A stretch of 64,000 bases of DNA from an unidentified eubacterium SCB49 (GTDB lineage: Bacteria > Bacteroidota > Bacteroidia > Flavobacteriales > Flavobacteriaceae): NCBI GenBank assembly GCA_000170815.1, contig ABCO01000001.1, positions 520,244 through 584,243 on the forward strand, given 5' to 3'. Shown here piece by piece: positions 26,582-33,963 of the stretch. The notes beneath the pieces were generated by a model. The model was not told the DNA's origin and searched no databases. It saw only the letters and a program-made list of their open reading frames with translations. The position numbers and the translations under genes are program-made. Numbering within the stretch: the stretch's first letter is position 1; every line of letters starts with the position of its first letter.

Positions 26582-28488
26582 AAGTTTATATTTAATGAAG
26601 TAAGAATATTTTTTGTTTCTTTTAAAGTAAGATCGTAATTTTTATTTAAAAAATTACTCATTTGATTAATGTCGTTTAAAGTATTCTTTTTCAGTTTTCC
26701 TTTGATTGTTTTACCTAGCTGAATAGGTAGATTTTCATACTTTATTATATCGTAATCATTTACTTTATTTGATAAACCAATAAATTTTTGATTAAAAATT
26801 ATAAACGATTTGTTAGGATCAAGCTTTAAATTGGTTATTATATTTCTTTCGTTTGTCTTAGCTCTATATTTGTGAACTTCTTCAAGGATTTCAGTTATAT
26901 GAATAGGGGTGTTTGAGTTCTCCAATAATTCAGTTACAATATCTTTTATTGTTCCTCCCTTAATATCATTTCTTGTGTTCTCCCATTTTTTTAGACCAAA
27001 AGTGCTACTTCTTCCAAAATAAATAATCTCGTTACTACGTTGACAACTACCTCTTAAAGCTTCTTCACTTTTAGTAGCTTCAGGATAGTGAATACATATC
27101 CATTCATAAATTTCACTTAATTTTGATGGTTTATTTAAATTTTCTAAAGCCTCAATAATATATTCAGGAACTTGTTTGTGTGTATTTCTTTTAAAAATTA
27201 TATTTTCATTTAAATCAAGATTCATCTCAAATTCTTCATTAATAATATTTTCGGCAATTGGAAATGCAGAAATTAAGACATCTATATTATCATTAATCAA
27301 AAATCTTGATAAATAGCTTTTTAGATTAAATGAATAGGATTCTATAATTCTATCATTTATTCTATTATCAATATCATTAGCCAAAGCATTAAAATCAATT
27401 TCATTAACAATTTCTTTTTTGATTAAAAAGAAATTGTTCCAATTATGTCTATTACTAGCATTAAAATATTTTGGTTGGATTACATCTTCAACACAACCAA
27501 TCAGCGAAAATTTATCCGACAAGTAAACGTAAAGTATGAAGGTTATAAATTCTCTTGAAAAAAATGTGAGGTTAGTAATGTTAATAATATCAATCAAATC
27601 TTGGTTTATTTCAATTTGTTCAGAATTAGTATCGATATTATATTTTTGAAGTAAATCATCATTAAAATTTTGAATAAAAGAGAGTTTATTGAACAATTCA
27701 TCTAAACACATTACTCTTATTTGTCTTACTCTTTCTCTAGTCAATTTAACTTCTTTTGCAATATCATCGAGAGTTAATTCCTTTTGATTTTGATATATTT
27801 TAAAAGCTTTTTTTACAATTGCTCTTCGTGGGGCATCAAATATGGTATTACTGTTTAATAAAAAATCTGTAAGTAAGAATATAGATTCTGATTCAAGTAC
27901 ATTTCTTGGGATTTTTGAAATAGAAAAAGTTCGTTGTATTAAGAAATTGTTTTTTAATGATATTAGATACTTTTCTTCTTTCGATTCACTTACTTCTATT
28001 ACTAAATCTTTTATGATATTTAAATAAAGTTCAATTTCAGGGATTGATTTAGCCCCAACGTTTTTCCAATGCTTAATATCTACAGAATTAAAAAATATTT
28101 TTTCAGCAAAGTTTTTAATTTTAAAATTCTTTTTTAAATGAAATGTAACAGCGTTTTTACTTCTTACAGAAAGACTGTTTGTGTTTACAAGAATAAAACT
28201 ATTAATGACTTCCCTTTGAACTCTAGTTAAATCTGAAATTATTGTTTTTAAAGATTTTTCTTTTTTTATTTCAGTTTCTATATTTTCAAAATGGTATCCT
28301 TGATATCTGTTGCAGATTTCAATTAATTCTTCATTAGATTTCCTTCCGCAATTTCGAAGTTTATCAAAAGATTTATGTTTGAAGTAGTATTCCTTTAAAT
28401 CATTTATTGAATTTAATTTATTGTTTTTACAAACGCGGTATGATCGAACACTAATTTCTTCTTTTCTATAAATATCGTCTATTATCAT
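26578..28488 (-). CDS. Multi-domain DNA-binding protein built from RNA-polymerase-like modules
   Basis: A 636-aa protein and the first gene of the operon. Residues ~12-60 look like the RNA-polymerase alpha C-terminal HhH domain (ISVRSYRVCKNN...LRNCGRKSNEELIEI). Residues ~105-157 repeat it (LSVRSKNAVTFHL...KNVGAKSIPEIELYL). Residues ~235-270 match sigma-70 region 4 (LTLDDIAKEVKLTRERVRQI). A divergent helical region follows. Then come two winged-helix modules: ~440-505, and ~510-575, where GGTIKDIVTELLENSNTPIH plus the ending FNQKFIGLS matches the HARE-HTH pattern. No catalytic motif is visible. It probably recognises DNA, or RNA polymerase on DNA, and guides or regulates the two ATPases. No polymerase subunit is full length here, so it is not a sigma factor in the ordinary sense. 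Confidence 0.75.
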   Translation of the reverse strand: MIIDDIYRKEEISVRSYRVCKNNKLNSINDLKEYYFKHKSFDKLRNCGRKSNEELIEICNRYQGYHFENIETEIKKEKSLKTIISDLTRVQREVINSFILVNTNSLSVRSKNAVTFHLKKNFKIKNFAEKIFFNSVDIKHWKNVGAKSIPEIELYLNIIKDLVIEVSESKEEKYLISLKNNFLIQRTFSISKIPRNVLESESIFLLTDFLLNSNTIFDAPRRAIVKKAFKIYQNQKELTLDDIAKEVKLTRERVRQIRVMCLDELFNKLSFIQNFNDDLLQKYNIDTNSEQIEINQDLIDIINITNLTFFSREFITFILYVYLSDKFSLIGCVEDVIQPKYFNASNRHNWNNFFLIKKEIVNEIDFNALANDIDNRINDRIIESYSFNLKSYLSRFLINDNIDVLISAFPIAENIINEEFEMNLDLNENIIFKRNTHKQVPEYIIEALENLNKPSKLSEIYEWICIHYPEATKSEEALRGSCQRSNEIIYFGRSSTFGLKKWENTRNDIKGGTIKDIVTELLENSNTPIHITEILEEVHKYRAKTNERNIITNLKLDPNKSFIIFNQKFIGLSNKVNDYDIIKYENLPIQLGKTIKGKLKKNTLNDINQMSNFLNKNYDLTLKETKNILTSLNINL

Positions 28489-28575
28489 TCTAATTTGTAA
28501 AGTTTCTTTTAATTCAGTTATCTAAAATACATTTTATTTTTTTATTCAGTTTACGGTTTTCCTCAATTTCCTTTC

Positions 28576-28636
28576 AGCGTTAGCAAGATTAGGTACATTT
28601 GGTTTCTAGCTTTGGTACAAACCAAATGTGTCTAAT
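28576..28636. repeat. AGCGTTAG flank and 18-bp stem-loop upstream of the Dnd-like operon
   Basis: AGCGTTAG at 28576-28583 recurs in direct orientation at 22695-22702, just beyond the operon's 3' end, with similar neighbouring bases. It is followed by a long hairpin: ATTAGGTACATTTGGTTT (28588-28605) against AAACCAAATGTGTCTAAT (28619-28636). The 18-bp stem is complete if two G-T wobbles are allowed, and the loop is 13 bases. No T-run follows, so it is not a typical terminator. It could be a recombination or integration site of the island. Confidence 0.6.
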
Positions 28637-28642
28637 GTGCGG

Positions 28643-28794
28643 CTAGGTTTAGCTTGTTTAGAATGATTTTGCTGCGTGTTTTAAGCACCTAATTTAGCAA
28701 GTAAATCACTGATAGATAGTCAGCGAGTCTCGATAACTTCCGGGATTTATAAGTAAGCTATAAATAGCCATTAATTATAGACGTTGTTACCTGC
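28643..28794. repeat. Cassette-array repeat R3
   Basis: Array repeat 3' of the 312-aa lipoprotein gene. Its right end is AGCCATTAATTATAGACGTTGTTACC. It is the right partner of R2. The 308-bp gap 28489-28796 holds this repeat and the stem-loop before it, and I found no TAnnTTTG promoter element for the operon there. Confidence 0.8.
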
Positions 28795-28953
28795 TGTTAT
28801 TTTTTTATTCGTATTGACTTTCCGAATTCTTTAAATTCAAGCAAATCATTTTTGTTTTCAGCTTTACCTTGCATTTGAATAATGGTGTTATTTGAATAAA
28901 GTAATAGTAGATAATATTTTTCTATTACTCCGTTTACTTTGAGTTCAAATGTT
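28675..28953. repeat. Right copy of 279-bp direct repeat bracketing the Dnd-like operon
   Basis: The partner of 22371-22649 at a constant 6304-bp offset. This copy continues into the intact 312-aa lipoprotein gene, so it is likely the ancestral locus. Confidence 0.9.
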
Positions 28954-29735
28954 TCCTCATAAGCCTTATATCCATTGATTATTGTTTTTTCTTTTTTAAT
29001 TGGTGTTTTAATTTTTGAACCATACTTTTCAATCATTTGTATAGAAAAATCAAACATCTGGTCAAATTCAAGTTCGTTTTCTAAAGTTCCCGAACTTAAA
29101 ATTATTATTGGTTTAATATCTTGACCTTTAGAATATTCTCCAGACTTAGTGTAAAAATGAACATTTGCTGAAAAATTAGCGTGTTTAAAAGTTGATTTTC
29201 CTTGAATTAAAAATGGGGCTGAACTTAAAGGGTCAATTTTTTTATTTGGATTATATTTAATGTTCTTAAGTAAGTATTCAATTTCTTCATTTGTAGTTTC
29301 ATCGTAGATACTATTGTTGATTGCACTAATCATTACACAAAAAGAATTATCTCCAAATAATAGCATAGTCAGTTTTTTTGCATCTGGAGACTTAACGCTC
29401 ATATACTTTGCGTTGTAACCAATAACTTTTAAATCTGCTTTTTCAATTATTTTTCCGCCCTTTTGCTCAAAGGCTGAATTTTTGAAATTCTTAACTTGAT
29501 TATCAAAACTATCATCTGCCAATTCCATAACTTGTATTAGTGCTTTATTTCCCTTAATTAAGCCAATGAGGTTTTCTTCGGTTTTAAAACTAGAGATTGG
29601 AAATGAAACTTTGGAGTTAGGAACTTCAACGTATACAACATCAGTATTCTTTTCTTTTTCTGTGGTTTGTCCACACGAGTTAAATGAAAATAGAATTGAT
29701 AATAGGATTATAAAATTGAGTAGTATTTTTTTCAC
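28797..29735 (-). CDS. Hypothetical lipoprotein (cassette gene)
   Basis: A 312-aa protein starting at a GTG (29735) with a signal sequence ending in the lipobox FSFNSCGQ. I do not recognise the family. The mature part seems to hold two related halves of ~130 residues, each with an FxxEExL-like opening and a closing 'LLKNIKYN' / 'FKEFGKSIRIKK' helix, reminiscent of PsbP-like or DUF1795-like folds (weak). It is flanked by TTACCTGC (28787-28794) and GCAGGTAA (29740-29747), an exact 8-bp inverted repeat. Its 3' end is duplicated at 22493-22649. Confidence 0.75.
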   Translation of the reverse strand: MKKILLNFIILLSILFSFNSCGQTTEKEKNTDVVYVEVPNSKVSFPISSFKTEENLIGLIKGNKALIQVMELADDSFDNQVKNFKNSAFEQKGGKIIEKADLKVIGYNAKYMSVKSPDAKKLTMLLFGDNSFCVMISAINNSIYDETTNEEIEYLLKNIKYNPNKKIDPLSSAPFLIQGKSTFKHANFSANVHFYTKSGEYSKGQDIKPIIILSSGTLENELEFDQMFDFSIQMIEKYGSKIKTPIKKEKTIINGYKAYEETFELKVNGVIEKYYLLLLYSNNTIIQMQGKAENKNDLLEFKEFGKSIRIKK

Positions 29736-29738
29736 AAT

Positions 29739-29838
29739 TGCAGGTAAGGTGTTTCTTTAGTTTGTAATAGATATATTTAAATAGAAGAGAGGAGAGTTAA
29801 AACCAGCAATAAAGTTTATATGGTGTTGTAAGTAGTTA
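29739..29838. repeat. Cassette-array spacer repeat (short form)
   Basis: A spacer with the family right end AGCAATAAAGTTTATATGGTGTTG ahead of GTTGTAAG, and a left arm GGTGTTTCTTTAGTTTG. It is shorter and more degenerate than R1-R5. Confidence 0.55.
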
Positions 29839-29854
29839 TTAATCATATCCATTT

Positions 29855-30529
29855 TCATTTGCCAATCATCAATAATATTTCGTTAGCACTTCTATGGTCA
29901 TTGTCTTTATTAGCTATTTTAAAGTAACTTCTTGCTCTTTCGATTGATTTGCCGACAACTTCTCCATTTAAATAATAAAGACCGATATAATAATACGCAT
30001 CTTCAATTTCATATTCATAATTACTCGAATAAGTTTTGTTCTCAACTATTGTTTCAAATATTTTCAGCGCTTGTTTTTTATCAGCTTTTGTTCCAATACC
30101 AAAATAATAACAATAGGCTAATTGAATTACCATTGATTTTCCTAATTCTTGTTCTTTCAAATAACATTCAAAGCTTTTTTCAAACTTTTCTAAGTCACGA
30201 TATATTGTTGCAAGGTTATGAGCTGCGATTGGACTTTTATTTTCGATTGCGTCTTTATATAGTTGGATTGCGTATTCGATGTTCTTTTGGCAATATTCTC
30301 CTTCGCTATAAAAATCAGCAAGCCTTGTTTTAGATTCAATGTGACCCTTTTCAGACGCTTTTTTATAAGTTGCGAAAGCTTTTTTCTTATCAATTTCTAC
30401 AATTATCTTTTCGTCAATTATTAATCCGTGGTCAAAATAGTTGGCTATATTATACAATGTTTCAACATCAGCAGAATTAATTTCCGCAATAATATTATTC
30501 CAATCCTGTATGTTTTCTATTGGGTTCAA
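29855..30529 (-). CDS. Sel1-like repeat / TPR protein (cassette gene)
   Basis: A 224-aa protein made of Sel1-type helical repeats: KKAFATYKKASEKGHIESKTRLADFYSEG, IEYAIQLYKDAIENKSPIAAHNLATIY, LAYCYYFGIGTKADKKQALKIFE and AYYYIGLYYLNGEVVGKSIERARSYF. No signal peptide is seen, so it is likely cytoplasmic. Sel1 repeats mediate protein-protein contacts and are common in accessory gene pools. GTTGTAAG (29825-29832) and CTTGCAAC (30553-30560) flank the gene as a near-exact inverted pair. Confidence 0.8.
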   Translation of the reverse strand: MNPIENIQDWNNIIAEINSADVETLYNIANYFDHGLIIDEKIIVEIDKKKAFATYKKASEKGHIESKTRLADFYSEGEYCQKNIEYAIQLYKDAIENKSPIAAHNLATIYRDLEKFEKSFECYLKEQELGKSMVIQLAYCYYFGIGTKADKKQALKIFETIVENKTYSSNYEYEIEDAYYYIGLYYLNGEVVGKSIERARSYFKIANKDNDHRSANEILLMIGK

Positions 30530-30552
30530 TTTTAACGTGATGTTTTTTTACT

Positions 30553-30609
30553 CTTGCAACTGCCTTTGGATAAAGACTAATCTAGCAATTATTTTTATAT
30601 GTTGTCAGC
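30553..30609. repeat. Cassette-array spacer repeat (minimal form)
   Basis: The shortest family member. CAAC on the left, ATAAAGACTAAT, then AGCAATTATTTTTATATGTTG on the right; the arms pair imperfectly (ATAAA/TTTAT, TAAT/ATTA). It separates the Sel1 gene from the 64-aa gene. Confidence 0.6.
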
Positions 30610-30656
30610 TTTTAGTGCTTTTATTTCCGATTAATAATTAGTTAATACTCTATTTT

Positions 30657-30851
30657 TTATTGGCATAATAAAACGATAAAAACAAAAAAGAACGCTATTC
30701 CGAGAAAAGCGTTGTGGACTTTGTCAATTCCCTTATTTGTTTTGTCAGATTTGAAATTTATATAATGTCTAATAAGTGAAGGATGCCCTTTGTAAGAAGC
30801 AAAGAAGAAATATATTCCTAAAATCGGTAAAATAAAATAATAGATTTTCAT
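30657..30851 (-). CDS. Small hypothetical membrane protein (cassette gene)
   Basis: A 64-aa protein with hydrophobic helices at both ends (IYYFILPILGIYFFFAS and FLGIAFFFVFIVLL) joined by a basic linker (HYINFKSDKTNKGID). Nothing in the sequence names a function. It is the only open frame between two array repeats and shares the strand of the other cassette genes, which supports it as real. No clear private inverted repeat flanks it. Confidence 0.5.
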   Translation of the reverse strand: MKIYYFILPILGIYFFFASYKGHPSLIRHYINFKSDKTNKGIDKVHNAFLGIAFFFVFIVLLCQ

Positions 30852-30860
30852 AGACTTATA

Positions 30861-31080
30861 TTCAGCAATATTTTTAATTCAGACTTCGAGTGAGCAATTC
30901 CGCAACTTATTAAATTCCGATTTTCAATTCCGCAAAGGAGCTAAAAAGTGAGATGCAATTAAATATAGAGTTTGAGTGATAATTCAGCTCAATATTCCAC
31001 ATTTCATTTTCAAATTCTGCTTTAAATGACTTTCGATTAAGCAACTAGTTGTGTATGAGTTGTATGCGTTGTTGCTACAC
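30861..31080. repeat. Cassette-array spacer repeat R6 (divergent, long)
   Basis: A ~220-bp gene-free spacer. The right end AGCAACTAG...TGTATGCGTTGTTG fits the family, and the left end TATATTCAGCAATA is weaker. The middle repeats AATTCCG twice (AATTCCGCAA near 30896 and 30937). Its last bases start the private repeat GTTGCTACAC of the next gene. Confidence 0.5.
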
Positions 31081-31084
31081 GTGT

Positions 31085-31927
31085 TTAATTCCGCTTTTTA
31101 TTCTTTTTCCTTTCTTCACGTTCTTTTTGTTTCTTTTTTTTCGCCTCGGCTTTTGGGTCTTTAATCACATTTAGCCAAGTATAATTCCCGCCATCGTTAA
31201 ATGGTGTCGAAAAACTTGTTTTGTTGTCAATATTGATTTTAGTAAAGTAGTCTTTATAGTACCAAGCAAAGAATACACTTCCTAAAGTCGGTTTTTCCTT
31301 TTCTCTATAGTTCAGCCATATTTCTCTCGGTTCTCCAGTTTTAAATCCTAAAAACTGTCCTTGATAATAGCTGTTATCATTCATGATTTTATTTTCAGGC
31401 GATATTTCGTAAACAAATTCTCCTCCATAAACTGCTGTTCCATTTGGTTGGAAAGCAGGAAATATATAAACGTCCAGATTTCCACTATCGTTTTCCTTTA
31501 TGTAGTGATTAAATCGGATGGAAGTCGAATCGTTAATCGGTTTCATTTCAGCATAGGCCCTCGACAAAGCTTGTCCGTGTTTATTTAGAAAAGTTGTGTC
31601 AATTTGCTCGTTCGTTTCAGTTACTTCAGATTGAGATTTTACAATGAAGTGAAAAACTTGGTCATATTTTCCGTTTTCATACTTTCCATAAACCGAGTGC
31701 CAAGTATTTGTGGAATCTTGAAAACAAAACCATTCTCTGCCAAGTTTACTTATTCGCTCTTTGTCTTTTGTCATTAATGTGTCAGTCGAATACCACGCTA
31801 CTAAATCATAATTCAAAAGCCATTCGGCAGTTTCGGCCTTTTCATTAAAGTCTTTTATATCGAAATTTTGAGCTTGAATTGAGTTCAAACCCAAAAGTGT
31901 AAATAGTAGTACGAATGATTTTCTCAT
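31085..31927 (-). CDS. Hypothetical secreted protein (cassette gene)
   Basis: A 280-aa protein with a signal peptide (MRKSFVLLFTLLGLNSIQAQ). A ~220-residue mature domain has WLLNYDLVAWYSTDTL, GREWFCFQD and GKYDQVFHFIV, and the C-terminus is highly basic and Lys-rich. I do not recognise the family. The flanks are GTTGCTACAC (31071-31080) and GTGTGGCAAC (31930-31939), complementary at nine of ten positions, as expected if the gene were one mobile cassette. Confidence 0.7.
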   Translation of the reverse strand: MRKSFVLLFTLLGLNSIQAQNFDIKDFNEKAETAEWLLNYDLVAWYSTDTLMTKDKERISKLGREWFCFQDSTNTWHSVYGKYENGKYDQVFHFIVKSQSEVTETNEQIDTTFLNKHGQALSRAYAEMKPINDSTSIRFNHYIKENDSGNLDVYIFPAFQPNGTAVYGGEFVYEISPENKIMNDNSYYQGQFLGFKTGEPREIWLNYREKEKPTLGSVFFAWYYKDYFTKINIDNKTSFSTPFNDGGNYTWLNVIKDPKAEAKKKKQKEREERKKNKKRN

Positions 31928-31931
31928 ATGT

Positions 31932-32080
31932 GTGGCAACGGTTTTGGATATGATACGTTGGGTGTTTAAGCACCTAATTTAGTGAATAAAAACTCAATAG
32001 AAAATCAGAGAGTTCTGATAGTTATCGGAATTTGTAGCTAGGCTAGAACCAAGCAATTAATTTTAGCCGTTGTTGTAACC
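31932..32080. repeat. Cassette-array repeat R4
   Basis: Nearly identical to R1 over 112 bp (one visible mismatch) although it lies 10.3 kb away. Left core GGCAACGGTTTTGGATA, inner hairpin ATCAGAgagtTCTGAT, and right end AGCAATTAATTTTAGCCGTTGTTG. Confidence 0.85.
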
Positions 32081-32082
32081 AG

Positions 32083-33128
32083 TTATTTTCTTTTAATGAT
32101 ATATAATCCTTGACTTTTACTTTCATTTTGATTTGTCGGAAATGAATATCGAATAAAAGAAAGTTTGGTTTTTGTGTTAAATTTCTCAGGGATAGTATAA
32201 TGATTTAAATAAGAATCTGATTTGAAAAAATTGAATGGATATTTAAACGCATTTTCTTTAAAATGGATATATTCATCTTCCTTTTTTAATTTGTAATAAC
32301 CAATTCCTTGAAATTGTGCAATAATTGGCGTGTAGGTGTACGTTTCAGACTGTACCTTTTTTTCAAATGAAATCTTTTCAATTTCATTATTTAGATAATC
32401 TAATGCTTTTTCAGGGTAATTAAAGTTTTCTAATGCTGTATTTGGATACTTCTTATCTATACTCGAGCCTGAATGAGACATCCAGTCTGAATACGTGTTT
32501 GATTCTTGATCTTTTAGAAAAATTAATTTTCTGAATTTTGCGGGGTAATTTTCAAACGTTCTTTCAGTAATATTATCACCTTCTAAGTAATAATTATCAG
32601 ACATATAAAGTGATACCCAACCTTCATTAATTTTAAAATAAATCAGGTTATTATTACTATAAATTACGGTAGATGCCTTATGATAATACGCTTCAAATAT
32701 TGATATCCATTTCTTTTCTATTTTTTCTGTAGCAGGATTTATTTTTTAAAGAAAGGTTCTACTTTTAATTTGTTTTTTGAAAGATCACATATTGTACTAT
32801 CTGTAAATACATAATGTGTTTTATAAGGTAATTCGCCTGATGGATGTGGTATATTGATTAATACATTTCCTTCAGCACTAATTTTCTTTATATTATAAGT
32901 ATCATTTACTATAAAATAATTATTTATAGAATCATAAGTAACATACAAATATGTCTTGTCTGAGATTTTATCTATCACGAAGTTTTTTGAGGTAACTCCT
33001 TCACTTAAATATTTGTAGTCATTCTTTTTTGAAACAAAACTTGGCAATAAATTAATGTTAGAACATTGCTGAACAAAGAAGAAAAGAAGTCCAATTATTA
33101 AGAGTGTCAATTTTTTATACTTTTTCAT
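32083..33128 (-). pseudogene. Hypothetical lipoprotein gene split by a 1-nt frameshift
   Basis: The first part (33128-32739) encodes 129 residues starting with a signal and lipobox-like FVQQC, and ends VEPFFKK-stop. The next frame runs from the same point through KINPATEKIEKKWISIFEAYY into the 173-residue frame ending at 32083. One extra A in the A6 run (minus strand of 32742-32747) would join them into one ~348-aa protein. Taken alone, the downstream part (ATG 32604) has no signal peptide. Family not recognised. Private flanks are TTGTAACC (32073-32080) and GGTTACAA (33135-33142), exact complements that enclose both parts, so they are one cassette. It is a true frameshift, a slippage site or a sequencing error. 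Confidence 0.75.
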
Positions 33129-33134
33129 TTAATT

Positions 33135-33341
33135 GGTTACAAAGGTTTTATGTATGAGTAGTGCGGGCGAGACTGGCTGTTGCCATTCGTTTGAGCACAA
33201 GCTGTTTTTTACAAATTCCGCTTTTTATTTTTTGTTTGTATCAAAAGTCGGATTTGTAAAAATTCGGCGACTTCCAAATATACCTTAACTTTGAATTAAG
33301 CGACAACTCCCGCATTGATTATATATATATTGCTGTACTCA
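33135..33341. repeat. Cassette-array repeat R7 (long form)
   Basis: A ~207-bp spacer whose ends pair: GTAGTGCGGG near 33158 and CCCGCATTGATTATA near 33309. Inside it, ACAAATTCCGC (near 33211) pairs with GTCGGATTTGT (near 33247). It is a nested double hairpin, longer than R1-R5. I recall spacers of this type between hypothetical genes in other Flavobacteriaceae genomes. Confidence 0.7.
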
Positions 33342-33345
33342 GTTT

Positions 33346-33810
33346 TTATTCCCGATTTAATTGTCGGTTCAACAGTAAAATATTCCACATCGAAAAAAAG
33401 TCAGAACCTTTAAAGGCTTGAATAATAAACTGTTCAGAATTTAGATTGGTGATGGTGAGTTCATCCCATTCAGATTTTTTTACTTGTTCTTTGGTTGCTT
33501 TTCCAGTTTTGCTAATTTCCATCAAAGATTTAGGGCGCATTTCTTTAATTTCACTTATCGGCAGACTTTCAAATTCATCATATTCTCCCCAAACTATTTT
33601 ACGAGTTCCAATCATAGTCCACTTATCATTTTTCGGATGGGTATAAAGCAATACTGGAATTCCAATATTTAGGTTCTTAAAAAATTCTGAATAATGGTTT
33701 TGGTTTTCAGTCGGTAAACCATCGAATAAGAACGAATTTTCGGTAGGAAGATTATGTTTTCCTGCTTTCCATTTTAATCTTTTCGCAATATATTCATCTG
33801 TTTTCTGCAT
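33346..33810 (-). CDS. Hypothetical protein (cassette gene)
   Basis: A 154-aa protein started at ATG 33810 (MQKTDEYIAKRLKWKAGKHN). The frame is open further upstream to 33933 but that part is translated array repeat R5, so it is excluded. The soluble protein has GIPVLLYTHPKNDKWTMIGTRKIVWGEYDEF and a WDELTITNLNSEQF ending, possibly a small beta-rich domain. No signal peptide; family not recognised. Flanks GCTGTACTC (33332-33340) and GGGTACAAC (33822-33830) are complementary at seven of nine positions. Confidence 0.65.
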   Translation of the reverse strand: MQKTDEYIAKRLKWKAGKHNLPTENSFLFDGLPTENQNHYSEFFKNLNIGIPVLLYTHPKNDKWTMIGTRKIVWGEYDEFESLPISEIKEMRPKSLMEISKTGKATKEQVKKSEWDELTITNLNSEQFIIQAFKGSDFFSMWNILLLNRQLNRE

Positions 33811-33821
33811 TTTCTCAAATT

Positions 33822-33957
33822 GGGTACAACGGTTTTGTATAAGATTAGTTGCGTGGTTTAGCAACGAATTTAGAAAATACAAACCGAATAGAAAATCCGC
33901 GAGGATTTTCGTAAACAGGCTCGTACCAAGCAATTAATTTTATACGTTGTTGTGTGT
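33822..33957. repeat. Cassette-array repeat R5
   Basis: The clearest palindrome of the family. The left arm ACAACGGTTTTGTATAAG pairs with the right arm TTTTATACGTTGT, ATTAGTTG pairs with CAATTAAT, and an inner perfect stem GAAAATCC-gcga-GGATTTTC lies at 33891-33910. Confidence 0.85.
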
Positions 33958-33963
33958 TCGTTT

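Noticed and set aside
33811..33933. N-terminal extension of the 154-aa cassette protein
   Set aside because: The extra 41 codons are translated repeat R5 sequence.
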